64,000 bases of DNA from Empedobacter stercoris (GTDB lineage Bacteria; Bacteroidota; Bacteroidia; Flavobacteriales; Weeksellaceae): positions 1 to 64,000 of the forward strand of contig NZ_JACXZC010000004.1 of NCBI RefSeq assembly GCF_020281205.1, read 5' to 3'. Every line of letters starts with the position of its first letter. Positions within the stretch are counted from its first letter, which is position 1. Below are positions 16,233 through 24,867 of the stretch, one piece after another. Made by a program: the position numbers and the translations under genes. The notes under the pieces are model-generated. The model ran no database searches. It was not told the DNA's origin and saw only the letters and a program-made list of their open reading frames with translations.

Positions 16233-17519
16233 TTATTGATACGTTTCACATTTTCGATAGGCTAATATTTTATCAATTCGGTTGCCATCTTTGTCTACAA
16301 TCTCGAGTGTTAAATCATCTACTTCTACTTTATCTCCTACATTTGGAATGGTTTCGTATTTATCTAAAAAGATTCCGGCAACAGTTACATAGCGGTTTTC
16401 AATTTCTTCGTCTATATCAATTTCAAAGAATTTTTCGAATTCATAAATCGAAAATTGTCCATCAATTAGCCATGTGCCATCTTCGCGCTCTACGATTTCA
16501 TAATCTTCGTTTTGGCTTTCTGGCGTATCTCCAACCAACTCATCTAAAATATCATTTATAGTAACTATTCCTGCAGTCGTACCATATTCATCTAAAATAA
16601 TTGCAAAATGTGCTTGCGAGTTCTGTAACATTTCCAATAAAGGATAACTAAACGAATTTTCGTTGACAAATATAGGCTTGTGTATGTATTTTTTTAGGGT
16701 AAAATCTTCTTTACTTACGCCAAACATATCCTTTAATTTTAAGATACCAACGATTTCGTCTAAGTTATTATTCTTGGTAACAGGATAAGCAGAATATTTG
16801 TTTTTCTTGACTTTAGCACGTGCTTTTTCGTAATCGTCTGAAATGTCCAATGAGGCAATTTCCGAACGATGTGTAGCCAATGTGTTCACGCGTCGATCTC
16901 CCAATTCGAATACACGTTCTAAGATTTCGTGTTCTTTTTCCTGTATTTCACCACCTTCTGTACTTTCTTTGATAATGCTTTTAATTTCTTCTTCTGTCAC
17001 CACTTCACTACCATCATCTTTAATACCGAAGAGTTTCAAGAAAAAATCATTTGTAGCCGTAAGTAACCAAACAAAAGGTGAGGTGATAGCAGATAACCAT
17101 TTCATTGGTTTAGAAACGATGGTTGAAACGGTTTCGGGAAACTTCATTCCCAATCGTTTTGGTAATAATTCGCCAAAGACAATCGAAAAATAGGTAATAA
17201 TTACCACCATAATAATTGGAGAAAGAGTTTTGGCATAGGGTGCAAGAAAGGTAATATTCGTTAGAAAACTCGTTAAATCTGCCGTTAATTTGTCACCAGA
17301 AAAAACCCCTAATAATATACCGATTAAGGTAATTCCGATTTGTACAGTCGAAAGAAATTTGTTTGGATTTTCAGCCAATTCCAAAGCAGTTTTTGCACCA
17401 GAACTTCCTTTCTTCATTTGATTTTCTAACTTAAATTTTCTTGATGAAACAAGAGCCATTTCTGACATTGAAAAAATTCCGTTCAATAAAATCAATACAA
17501 TTATTATAATAATCTCCAC
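16233..17519 (-). CDS. CNNM/CorC-type hemolysin-family membrane protein
   Basis: A 428-residue protein with three parts: a DUF21/CNNM membrane domain (residues about 1-190, with FSMSEMALVSSRK), two CBS domains (about 200-330, including FAIILDEYGTTAGIVTIND) and a C-terminal CorC_HlyC domain (about 345-425, YVTVAGIFLD). Relatives take part in magnesium or sodium transport; hemolysin is a historical name. I choose the GTG at 17519, whose product begins VEIIIIIVLILLNG like the family; a longer ATG start at 17579 would overlap the divergent peptidase gene. Confidence 0.85.
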   Translation of the reverse strand: MEIIIIIVLILLNGIFSMSEMALVSSRKFKLENQMKKGSSGAKTALELAENPNKFLSTVQIGITLIGILLGVFSGDKLTADLTSFLTNITFLAPYAKTLSPIIMVVIITYFSIVFGELLPKRLGMKFPETVSTIVSKPMKWLSAITSPFVWLLTATNDFFLKLFGIKDDGSEVVTEEEIKSIIKESTEGGEIQEKEHEILERVFELGDRRVNTLATHRSEIASLDISDDYEKARAKVKKNKYSAYPVTKNNNLDEIVGILKLKDMFGVSKEDFTLKKYIHKPIFVNENSFSYPLLEMLQNSQAHFAIILDEYGTTAGIVTINDILDELVGDTPESQNEDYEIVEREDGTWLIDGQFSIYEFEKFFEIDIDEEIENRYVTVAGIFLDKYETIPNVGDKVEVDDLTLEIVDKDGNRIDKILAYRKCETYQ

Positions 17520-17570
17520 TTTTATTTTATAATTTTGATAAAAATAAACCAAAAACCAATACCGATCATA

Positions 17571-18335
17571 ATGTCTCAATTTAATATTTTAAAATTCTCT
17601 TATTTAATTTTACTTGTATTCTTGTTGAATGTAGGCTGTGCGTTTGGAAACAACGAACAAAATTCCATAGAAAATGATACGATAACTCCAACTTTTACAA
17701 CAGCTGATTTAATTGGAAAAGGGAATCCAACGATGGTTGGAAAAGGATATAAACTGTTGCCAGAAGTTGCAGAGCAGTTTGAATTGATGAAGGCTGATGC
17801 CTTGAAAGCTGGCTTTAAAATACACGTGATTTCGAGTTACAGAAATTATACGTACCAAAATGGCATTTGGGAACGAAAATATCGAGCCAATCAAGCCAAA
17901 AAAATTGGAGCAAAACAAAATATCGAAAAAATCATCGAGTATTCAACTATTCCTGGTACATCTCGTCACCATTGGGGAACTGATTTGGATATAATTGATG
18001 GAACACGTGGAATTCCCGCTGATCCATTGAATGAAAAGCATTTTAACGAAGGAGGATCAATGCGAAAATTTAAACTTTGGTTGGATGAAAATGCTTCTAA
18101 ATATGGTTTTTATTTGGTCTATACAAATGAAGCATCACGAAAAGGTTTTAAGTATGAACCTTGGCATTTTACGTATAAATCTATTTCAGAACCCATGTTA
18201 CAAGCGTATAAAAAACTTGATATCAAGAAGATTTTACAAGAAAATAAATTGTTAGGAAGCGAGAATTTTACAGATGATTTTATTGAAAAATATCGAACAG
18301 AAAATATACTTGATATAAATCCTGTTATAAAATAG
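17571..18335 (+). CDS. M15 family D-alanyl-D-alanine carboxypeptidase-like lipoprotein
   Basis: A 254-residue protein with a lipoprotein signal (LLVFLLNVGC near residues 14-23), so it should be anchored in an envelope membrane. The M15B/VanY zinc motif is complete: SRHHWGTDLDI around residue 135 supplies His and Asp ligands, and EPWHF near 206 supplies the catalytic Glu and third His. Such enzymes trim the last D-Ala of peptidoglycan stem peptides. It is divergent from the CNNM gene, 51 bases apart. Confidence 0.85.
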   Translation: MSQFNILKFSYLILLVFLLNVGCAFGNNEQNSIENDTITPTFTTADLIGKGNPTMVGKGYKLLPEVAEQFELMKADALKAGFKIHVISSYRNYTYQNGIWERKYRANQAKKIGAKQNIEKIIEYSTIPGTSRHHWGTDLDIIDGTRGIPADPLNEKHFNEGGSMRKFKLWLDENASKYGFYLVYTNEASRKGFKYEPWHFTYKSISEPMLQAYKKLDIKKILQENKLLGSENFTDDFIEKYRTENILDINPVIK

Positions 18336-18337
18336 TT

Positions 18338-18362
18338 AAAGCTCCTTTTTGGAGCTTTTTTT
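18338..18362 (+). terminator. Terminator after M15 peptidase gene
   Basis: An 8-bp stem, AAAGCTCC with GGAGCTTT, closes on five T and ends in seven T. Confidence 0.8.
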
Positions 18363-18398
18363 GTGGTATCTTTAGGTAAAATAAAACGGTTTAGTTTG

Positions 18399-18971
18399 AT
18401 GAGGTTATTATTTTTTATAGCATTGTTTTTTAGCACGAATCTGATGATTTTTGCAAAAGGCTTTGTTGTGAAAGATTTTGACGGTGATGGAAAGTTTGAT
18501 AAAGTATCCATTAATTTCGAAACGAAACGAATAGAATTTATTTTATCTAGTTCTGATTATGAGAAACAATGCAGTTTAACGTTTGTTGAATTGGACCCAA
18601 ATGCGAGAATTGAAGAAACAAAAAAAGGGTTTAAAATGACAAATACGATTGGGAATGCGACTTTTGTGTCTTATTTCCGTTATAATCGTCAGTCAAGAAG
18701 AATAGAATTGGCAGCAATAAAGCGTACGGTTGTTTGTGCTGATTTGACAAAAGAAAATGGTGAAACATTTTTCTTGGTTTCGACAAAAGAACTTGTAGCA
18801 AAATGGAATAGTGTAGACTCTGTTTCAAGTAAAGTAATCACTCTACCTACGCTAAAAACTAAAATTGATTTAGAATCTATAAGTTTGAACAATTTTAATG
18901 ATTCGTTTTTAAATAAATTTAATCAACTAAGTGTAGTGTTTTATCATTCTAAAATAGCGAAACTGAACTAA
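18399..18971 (+). CDS. Hypothetical exported protein with an EF-hand-like loop
   Basis: A 190-residue protein with a signal peptide (LLFFIALFFSTNLMIFA). The mature N-terminus holds DFDGDGKFDKVSI, the pattern of calcium-binding DxDxDG loops seen in FG-GAP and dockerin-like proteins. The remainder is beta-rich with one Cys in EKQCSLTFV and one in RTVVCADL that could form a disulfide. I start at the ATG at 18399, because the GTG upstream lies in the previous terminator. No family is recognised; it is probably periplasmic. Confidence 0.6.
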   Translation: MRLLFFIALFFSTNLMIFAKGFVVKDFDGDGKFDKVSINFETKRIEFILSSSDYEKQCSLTFVELDPNARIEETKKGFKMTNTIGNATFVSYFRYNRQSRRIELAAIKRTVVCADLTKENGETFFLVSTKELVAKWNSVDSVSSKVITLPTLKTKIDLESISLNNFNDSFLNKFNQLSVVFYHSKIAKLN

Positions 18972-18980
18972 TTATTGCGA

Positions 18981-19598
18981 TTAATCAATCGTTCTAAACG
19001 TTAAATTAATTCGAGGAGTATGTACTTTTTTTGTAGGCGGTAAGCGATGTAACCAATAATCTTGCGTTTCATCTTTCATAATTAATAAACTTCCACTTAC
19101 AAGCTGTAGAGCAATTACTTTTTTGGTTGCTTTATGTTTGAAAGCAAATTTTCTTTCTGCACCAAAACTTAAAGACGCAATAGCGGCATACTGTTTCAAT
19201 TGTTTTTCGTCATCACTGTGCCAAGCCATTCCCTCAGATCCATCGTGATACAAATTGACTAAACACGAATTATAAGTTTCACCAGTTTTATGTTCAACCA
19301 ATTTCTTTAACTCGAGTAAAGTAGTAATCCAAGGTAATGCAATTTTAGTGATTTTAGAATAGGTGTAAGTAAAAGGAAAGTCACCATACCATGCTATTTT
19401 ACGTTTTGTTTCAATCAGTTTTCCGTAAATAATTGCTTGGTCATTTTTCCATTCAATTTCATGAAGTAATTTGTTGTAATAAAGATCCGCTTGTTCATCA
19501 GTCATAATTTGACCAAAATAATTTACTGTACCATCTTGTGGCAATAAATTCTCTTCAGCAGTATATAAGTCATTGAATAAGTTCACAAGCGAAAACAA
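18981..19598 (-). CDS. AlkB-like 2-oxoglutarate/Fe(II) dioxygenase
   Basis: A 205-residue protein of the AlkB family, which demethylates alkylated bases in DNA or RNA by oxidation. The iron ligands are visible: HSD in MAWHSDDEKQL (HxD) and His in LHRLPPTKK. The RINLTFR segment near the C-terminus supplies the two Arg that bind 2-oxoglutarate. NLYHDGSEGMAWHSD is the typical nucleotide-side loop, closest to AlkB2/AlkB3-type proteins (ALKBH2-like) rather than E. coli AlkB. It is convergent with the preceding hypothetical gene. Confidence 0.85.
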   Translation of the reverse strand: MFSLVNLFNDLYTAEENLLPQDGTVNYFGQIMTDEQADLYYNKLLHEIEWKNDQAIIYGKLIETKRKIAWYGDFPFTYTYSKITKIALPWITTLLELKKLVEHKTGETYNSCLVNLYHDGSEGMAWHSDDEKQLKQYAAIASLSFGAERKFAFKHKATKKVIALQLVSGSLLIMKDETQDYWLHRLPPTKKVHTPRINLTFRTID

Positions 19599-19677
19599 AT
19601 GTTTAAAAATATTTATTTGATAATAATTGGAAATTTTTAAAAAATATATTTTTATAAAAGTTAAATTTTGGTTAAAT

Positions 19678-19884
19678 ATGAGAAATTTTTATGTTAAACA
19701 TCCGATTTTTGTTTGTGTAATTAGCTTTATTTTAGTGTTCATAGCTGGATATTTAAAAAAGTTAAAAGTAGATATAGCAGATTTGTTAATACAAGTTACC
19801 TATACCTTAGCCGTAATTTCTTTAATCTATGCATTAATTCGTATAAATGTATCTCGAAAAAAATATTCTGATTTAGCGAATTAA
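19678..19884 (+). CDS. Small membrane protein, unknown
   Basis: A 68-residue protein with two hydrophobic helices (PIFVCVISFILVFIAGYL and LIQVTYTLAVISLIYALI) joined by a short charged linker and ending in a basic tail. I take the ATG at 19678. Nothing more can be said of its role. Confidence 0.5.
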   Translation: MRNFYVKHPIFVCVISFILVFIAGYLKKLKVDIADLLIQVTYTLAVISLIYALIRINVSRKKYSDLAN

Positions 19885-19901
19885 TGAATCTGATTAAGCT
19901 A

Positions 19902-19930
19902 AAAAAGCAACGATTATTTCGTTGCTTTTT
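19902..19930. terminator. Bidirectional terminator
   Basis: A 12-bp stem, AAAAAGCAACGA with TCGTTGCTTTTT, and loop TTATT between convergent genes; it includes the last codons of the minus-strand gene. Confidence 0.85.
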
Positions 19931-20264
19931 CACTTAAATACTGTTCAAATTTTAGTCCTTTAATGTTGTAAGGATCAAATCCTTTGTACAAATCGTGTAA
20001 TAATTGCTTTACTTGAAAATAAGTAAACAATGTAGAATATGAAGCCTGTTCATGATAGACAGGTATTTCTACTAAAAATAGAAATCGATCATATTTCGAA
20101 ATTTGAACAGTATTCCCATCTCGATTAATCAAACCAATAAAACTTCCGTCATAATCTGGTAGGTTATGAAAAATCTCGATAGCTTGAGACAAGCTACCAT
20201 CCAAAGGTAATTCAGTCTCGACTTGTAAGTCGTCAGCGTAATTTTCAAAGAATATTTTCACCAT
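19914..20264 (-). CDS. Hypothetical protein
   Basis: A 116-residue soluble protein without signal peptide or membrane helix. The segments DYDGSFIGLINRDGNTVQIS and KYDRFLFLVEIPV suggest an alpha/beta fold. I do not recognise the family. It is divergent from lpdA, 78 bases apart. Confidence 0.55.
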   Translation of the reverse strand: MVKIFFENYADDLQVETELPLDGSLSQAIEIFHNLPDYDGSFIGLINRDGNTVQISKYDRFLFLVEIPVYHEQASYSTLFTYFQVKQLLHDLYKGFDPYNIKGLKFEQYLSEKATK

Positions 20265-20342
20265 GCAAAAGTAAGAAATTTTGATCTATTTTCTGGAATT
20301 CCTTTTTTTTCGAAGCAGAATGTTTAAATTAGCATTCAAATT

Positions 20343-21743
20343 ATGGAAAAAATGAGTTACGACATTATAGTTATTGGAAGTGGTCCTGGTGGATACGTAG
20401 CAGCAATTAGAGCAGCACAATTAGGTAAAAAAGTAGCAATCGTAGAAAAAGCGGAATTAGGTGGAATTTGCCTTAATTGGGGATGTATTCCTACAAAAGC
20501 ATTATTAAAATCTGCACAAGTTTTTAAATACTTGAACCATGCAGAAGATTTCGGAATTAACTTGCCTTCAGATATATCATTCGAATTTGGAAATGTAGTT
20601 GCTCGTAGTAGAGGAGTTGCAGATCGTATGAGTAAAGGAGTTCAATTCTTAATGAAAAAGAACAAAATTGAAGTGATTCAAGGTGAAGCAAAAGTTTTAC
20701 CTGGTAAAAAAGTAAAAGTTACTGCTGCAGATGGATCTGTTAGTGAATTATCTTCAGAAAATATAATTATTGCAACTGGAGCACGTTCTCGTGAATTACC
20801 TGCTTTGCCACAAGATGGTAAAAAAGTTATTGGTTACCGCGGTGCTTTAGCAATGGAAAAACAGCCAAAATCTATGATTGTAGTAGGTTCTGGTGCAATT
20901 GGCGTTGAGTTTGCTCATTTCTACAATACATTAGGAACAGAGGTAACAATTGTAGAATATTTACCAAGAATTGTTCCTGTTGAAGACGAAGATATTTCAA
21001 AACAATTGCAATTGTCTTTGAAAAAATCTGGAATTAAAATTTTAACCAATGCAGAAGTTACAGGTGTTGATACATCTGGCGATTTAGTAAAAGCGACTGT
21101 TAAAACCTCAAAAGGAGAAGAAGTTCTTGAAGCAGAAGTTGTTTTATCTGCAGCTGGTGTTGTTCCAAATACAGAAAGTATTGGTTTAGAAGAAGTAGGG
21201 ATCGCTACAGAAAGAGGTAAAATTGTAATTAACGATTTTTGTGAAACTTCTGTGAAAGGATACTACGCAATTGGTGATGTTGTAAAAGGAGCAGATTTAG
21301 CACACTTAGCATCAGCACAAGGAATTTTATGTGTGGAGCATATTGCAGGTGAAAAAGTAGAACCTATTGATTACGGAAATATCCCAGGTTGTACATATTG
21401 TTCACCAGAAATTGCATCTGTTGGTTTGACAGAAGCAAAAGCAATTGAGGCAGGTTACGAAGTTAAAGTTGGTAAATTTCCATTCTCAGCAAATGGAAAA
21501 GCTGTAGCAAATGGTGCTGCTGATGGTTTTGTAAAAGTTGTTTTTGATGCGAAATATGGAGAATGGTTAGGTTGTCATATGATTGGTGATGGTGTTACGG
21601 AAATGATTGCAGAAGCAGTTGTTGCACGTAAATTAGAAACAACAGCACACGAGATTATGAAATCTGTACATGCTCACCCTACAATGGCAGAAGCTATAAT
21701 GGAAGCTGTTGAAGATGCTTATGGACATGCAATTCATATCTAA
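20343..21743 (+). CDS. lpdA: Dihydrolipoyl dehydrogenase (E3)
   Basis: A 466-residue flavoprotein that reoxidises dihydrolipoamide in the pyruvate, 2-oxoglutarate and branched-chain dehydrogenase complexes, passing electrons to NAD. It has the FAD-binding GSGPGGY (residues 12-18), the redox disulfide C43-C48 in GGICLNWGCIP, the NAD-binding GSGAIG, and the C-terminal active-site pair His445-Glu450 in HAHPTMAEA. The ATG at 20352 (MSYDIIVIG) is an alternative start three codons in. It is not linked to other complex subunits and ends in a strong terminator. Confidence 0.95.
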   Translation: MEKMSYDIIVIGSGPGGYVAAIRAAQLGKKVAIVEKAELGGICLNWGCIPTKALLKSAQVFKYLNHAEDFGINLPSDISFEFGNVVARSRGVADRMSKGVQFLMKKNKIEVIQGEAKVLPGKKVKVTAADGSVSELSSENIIIATGARSRELPALPQDGKKVIGYRGALAMEKQPKSMIVVGSGAIGVEFAHFYNTLGTEVTIVEYLPRIVPVEDEDISKQLQLSLKKSGIKILTNAEVTGVDTSGDLVKATVKTSKGEEVLEAEVVLSAAGVVPNTESIGLEEVGIATERGKIVINDFCETSVKGYYAIGDVVKGADLAHLASAQGILCVEHIAGEKVEPIDYGNIPGCTYCSPEIASVGLTEAKAIEAGYEVKVGKFPFSANGKAVANGAADGFVKVVFDAKYGEWLGCHMIGDGVTEMIAEAVVARKLETTAHEIMKSVHAHPTMAEAIMEAVEDAYGHAIHI

Positions 21744-21766
21744 AACGAAAAATAATAATATAAGTT

Positions 21767-21794
21767 AAAAAGCAGCTATAAAGCTGCTTTTTTT
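21767..21794 (+). terminator. Terminator after lpdA
   Basis: An 11-bp stem, AAAAAGCAGCT with AGCTGCTTTTT, loop ATAA, then further T. Confidence 0.85.
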
Positions 21795-21824
21795 ATTATT
21801 ACTAAATTGTTAATTTATTATAGA

Positions 21825-21857
21825 TTGAGATTAATTTACTTTTTTTAAGTACCTTTG
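21825..21857 (+). promoter_or_regulatory. Candidate promoter of T9SS cargo gene
   Basis: TACCTTTG at 21850-21857 matches the -7 consensus, with TTG at 21825-21827 upstream (22-base spacer, slightly long). The ATG follows 27 bases later. Confidence 0.5.
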
Positions 21858-21884
21858 CGTTAAAATAATTTAAAATTAATAAAT

Positions 21885-22700
21885 ATGAAAAAATTCTATT
21901 CTTTGGTAGCAGTTGCTGCATTATCTACCTTATCTTACGCTCAAGTTAACGCTATACCAGGAGCTGATTTTGAAGATTGGACTGAGTTTACAAGTGGAGT
22001 AAATTCATATGGTTTACAATCTTATGCTGTTCAAGGAGTTGGTAAAGGGGTAGATGGATCTAATTCTTTAAATATTACTACAAATACTAGTAAAAATGAT
22101 TATGTTTTTACTTCAAGATTAGGAAATACTGTTTCTGCACAACCTAAAGAAATTACGTTTTGGGTGAAAGGGACAGCTGGAAAATCATTGTCATTGAATG
22201 TTTATAAAAGTGGATCGGGTTATTATGCGTATAATGTAGGAGATTTAACTTCGGATTTAAAAGTTGTTTCTTCTGCAAATAATCAATATGGTGGTTTAAT
22301 TGATACAAATGGAAATTGGGTTAAAGTAACATTAGATTTAACGGATAAAACAGATTTAAATATTGCTGATATAGAGAAAGACTTTTTTTCTTTAAAAATA
22401 GGTAAAGAAGTTGATTATGCTCTTGATATAGACAATATCCAATTATGGGATGTTAATATGAATGTTTATGATTTAATTTCAACGAAAGCAGTTTCTAATA
22501 CTTTATGGACAAATACAGCTTCTTTTAATGTAAAAGAAAAATCGGTTGTAGAAGTTTACAACATGAACGGACAATTAGTAAAATCTTTTGAAGTGAAAGG
22601 AGTTCAAACAGTTGATGTATCTTCTTTAGCAAAAGGAATTTACATTGTTAAAACAACTTCTAATGGGAAAACAGCTACTCAAAAAGTAGTTAAAAAATAA
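21885..22700 (+). CDS. Secreted protein with C-terminal T9SS sorting domain
   Basis: A 271-residue protein. It has a signal peptide (about residues 1-19, ending SYA), a central beta-rich jelly-roll-like domain resembling carbohydrate-binding modules (residues about 25-195: DFEDWTEF, TFWVKGTAGKSLSLNV, VKVTLDLTDKT), and a type A sorting domain over the last 75 residues (VEVYNMNGQLVKSF, LAKGIYIVKTTSNGKT, TQKVVKK). It should be exported by the type IX system and held at or released from the cell surface. No catalytic domain is attached, so its binding target is unknown. Confidence 0.85.
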   Translation: MKKFYSLVAVAALSTLSYAQVNAIPGADFEDWTEFTSGVNSYGLQSYAVQGVGKGVDGSNSLNITTNTSKNDYVFTSRLGNTVSAQPKEITFWVKGTAGKSLSLNVYKSGSGYYAYNVGDLTSDLKVVSSANNQYGGLIDTNGNWVKVTLDLTDKTDLNIADIEKDFFSLKIGKEVDYALDIDNIQLWDVNMNVYDLISTKAVSNTLWTNTASFNVKEKSVVEVYNMNGQLVKSFEVKGVQTVDVSSLAKGIYIVKTTSNGKTATQKVVKK

Positions 22701-22724
22701 GAATTCATATTCTTTAATTAATAA

Positions 22725-22759
22725 AAAAAGGGATTCAGTACTTCACTGAATCCCTTTTT
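22725..22759. terminator. Bidirectional terminator
   Basis: A 15-bp perfect stem (AAAAAGGGATTCAGT and complement) with loop ACTTC between convergent genes. Confidence 0.9.
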
Positions 22760-22762
22760 ATT

Positions 22763-22975
22763 TTATTCCTCTATTTTCTGAATTTTAAAACCTGCATCGG
22801 TTACAGCTTCCACAATTTCTTCTTCGTCCTCAGTTGTATTTACAGTTAACACTTTTCTTTCGTCAGTCGTATCGACCTTCCAGTTATTTTCTCCAACAGC
22901 TTCATCTAAAAAAGGTTTCACAGATTTGATACAACTGTCACAATTTATATTTGTTTTGAATTTTATTTCGTTCAT
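22763..22975 (-). CDS. Heavy-metal-associated (HMA) domain protein
   Basis: A 70-residue single-domain protein with the ferredoxin-like fold of metallochaperones. The metal motif is CDSC near residues 10-13 (consensus CxxC), and GFKIQKI forms the last strand. Such proteins carry copper(I) or zinc. No P-type ATPase gene is adjacent, so the partner is elsewhere. I use the ATG at 22975, as MNEIKFKTNINC aligns with the family start. Confidence 0.8.
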   Translation of the reverse strand: MNEIKFKTNINCDSCIKSVKPFLDEAVGENNWKVDTTDERKVLTVNTTEDEEEIVEAVTDAGFKIQKIEE

Positions 22976-23067
22976 AATTTTACAATTTAAATTCAAATTT
23001 ATAAAGATTTCATAAGATTAAAAAAACGTTCAAGTAATATTTGATTTGGATATTTAAATAAAAATCT

Positions 23068-23892
23068 ATGAAACGTAATCTTGATGTTGTTGTAATTTCT
23101 GATGTACATTTAGGAACTTTTGGTTGTAAGGCTCAAGAATTATTAGCCTACCTTCAATCCATCAACCCAAAAAAAATAATTCTAAATGGTGATATCGTAG
23201 ACATTTGGAATTTTAAGAAAAGTTATTTTCCTGAATCTCACTTTCAAATTATCAGTTACCTGATAAACCTCTCAGAGAGAGGAATTCCAATTGTTTACAT
23301 TACAGGAAATCACGATGAATTGTTACGTAAATTTTCGACTATGCATTTTGGGAATATTCTGTTAACTGATAAATTTATATTGAAACAAGGTGATAAAGTA
23401 GCGTGGATTTTTCATGGAGATGTGTTTGATGCTTCGATTCAACATTCGAAATGGATTGCGAAATTAGGAGGTTGGGGATATGATAAATTAATACAATTCA
23501 ATTATTTTATCAATAAATGTTTAGAGTTTTTTGGTCGTGAACGTTATTCTTTGTCACAAAAAATTAAAAATTCAGTTAAAAAAGCAGTTAAACATATCAA
23601 TGATTTTGAACAAACAGCTGCTGAACTTGCCATAGAAAACGAATATGATTATGTGATTTGTGGACATATTCATCAACCACAAATGCGTCACGTTATAGTA
23701 GAAAAAGGTAGTTGTGTTTATATGAATTCGGGTGATTGGATCGAGAATTTATCGGCTTTAGAGTGTGTAGATGGAAACTGGTCTGTATTTTATTTTGAAG
23801 AACATCACGATATTTTGATGCAAAATTTAGAAGAAATCGAATTTAATTATTCATTAGATGAGTTGATTGTTTCTATTCTTAATAAGAAGTAA
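23068..23892 (+). CDS. LpxH-like metallophosphoesterase (UDP-2,3-diacylglucosamine diphosphatase family)
   Basis: A 274-residue calcineurin-type phosphoesterase. All metal-binding blocks are visible: SDVHLG (residues 11-16), NGDIVDIWNF, TGNHDE, FHGDVFD and CGHIHQP. The layout is that of the LpxH-related proteins that cleave UDP-2,3-diacylglucosamine in lipid A synthesis, but it is longer than E. coli LpxH. The next gene, a glycosyltransferase, starts at the base after this stop codon, so the pair probably acts together on an envelope lipid or glycan. Confidence 0.8.
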   Translation: MKRNLDVVVISDVHLGTFGCKAQELLAYLQSINPKKIILNGDIVDIWNFKKSYFPESHFQIISYLINLSERGIPIVYITGNHDELLRKFSTMHFGNILLTDKFILKQGDKVAWIFHGDVFDASIQHSKWIAKLGGWGYDKLIQFNYFINKCLEFFGRERYSLSQKIKNSVKKAVKHINDFEQTAAELAIENEYDYVICGHIHQPQMRHVIVEKGSCVYMNSGDWIENLSALECVDGNWSVFYFEEHHDILMQNLEEIEFNYSLDELIVSILNKK

Positions 23893-24867
23893 ATGAGAAT
23901 TTTATATGCTTTACAAGGGACAGGAAATGGACATTTGGCTCGTGCGCAAAAAATATTACCCATTCTCGAAGAATACGGAGATTTAGACGTTTTTGTGAGT
24001 GGTTCTAATTCGCAATTGCAACTCGAAAATTATCAATTTAAACATCATAAGGGGCTATCGTTGTTTTATAATCAAGTCGGAAAAGTTTCGTATAAAAAAA
24101 TATTGAAAGAAAATAGCTTTAAATCATTTTGGAAAGAAGTGAATCATTTTCCAATAGAGCAATATGATTTGATTATTAACGATTTTGAGCCAATTACAGC
24201 TCATTCAGCTCGTAAGAAAAAGAAAATTTGTATAGGTTTAAGTCATCAAGCGTCATTATTATTTGATGAAACGCCTAAGGTGAAGAATAAAACAGGTGAA
24301 ACAATTTTGAAATACTATGCACCAACCACTAAACAGTATGGTTTTCATTTCGAAGCATACAATGATTCTATTTTTTTGCCCATTATCCGAGATAAAATTC
24401 GAATGCTCAATCCAAAAGTAGAAGATTATTATTTGGTTTATTTACCAAGTTTTCATCCTTCAGAAATCATTGAAAAATTATCGTTTATTAAAGATTCTAA
24501 ATGGAAAGTGTTTTCACCTTTTATTAGACAAATTTCTAAGCAATTTAATGTTGAAATTTATCCTATTGATGAACGACTTTTTACAAAAGCTCTCGAAAAT
24601 TGTAAAGGTATTTTGTGCGGTGCTGGCTTCGAATTACCTGCTGAAAGTATCTATTTAAAAAAGAAACTATTTGTAATCCCGATAAAAGGTCAGTACGAAC
24701 AATTGTGTAATTGTGTAGCATTGAAAAGATTAGAGGTTGATTATTCTTATGATTTGAATATCGAAAAACTTCAGCGTTGGGTTGATTCGAGTAAAATTAT
24801 TGATATATATTTTCCTGATCAAACAGAAAAGATTATTCAAAATGTTATGTTAGAAGCTATTATTTAA
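23893..24867 (+). CDS. Glycosyltransferase family protein (MurG/UGT-like fold)
   Basis: A 324-residue protein with a GT-B layout. The N-terminus MRILYALQGTGNGHLARAQ is the glycine-rich start of MJ1255-type glycosyltransferases, and the C-terminal half has GILCGAGFELPAESI and KGQYEQLCNC, matching the nucleotide-sugar binding region of that family. Donor and acceptor are unknown. It is translationally adjacent to the LpxH-like gene, with no gap, and its last four bases overlap the convergent trkH end. Confidence 0.8.
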   Translation: MRILYALQGTGNGHLARAQKILPILEEYGDLDVFVSGSNSQLQLENYQFKHHKGLSLFYNQVGKVSYKKILKENSFKSFWKEVNHFPIEQYDLIINDFEPITAHSARKKKKICIGLSHQASLLFDETPKVKNKTGETILKYYAPTTKQYGFHFEAYNDSIFLPIIRDKIRMLNPKVEDYYLVYLPSFHPSEIIEKLSFIKDSKWKVFSPFIRQISKQFNVEIYPIDERLFTKALENCKGILCGAGFELPAESIYLKKKLFVIPIKGQYEQLCNCVALKRLEVDYSYDLNIEKLQRWVDSSKIIDIYFPDQTEKIIQNVMLEAII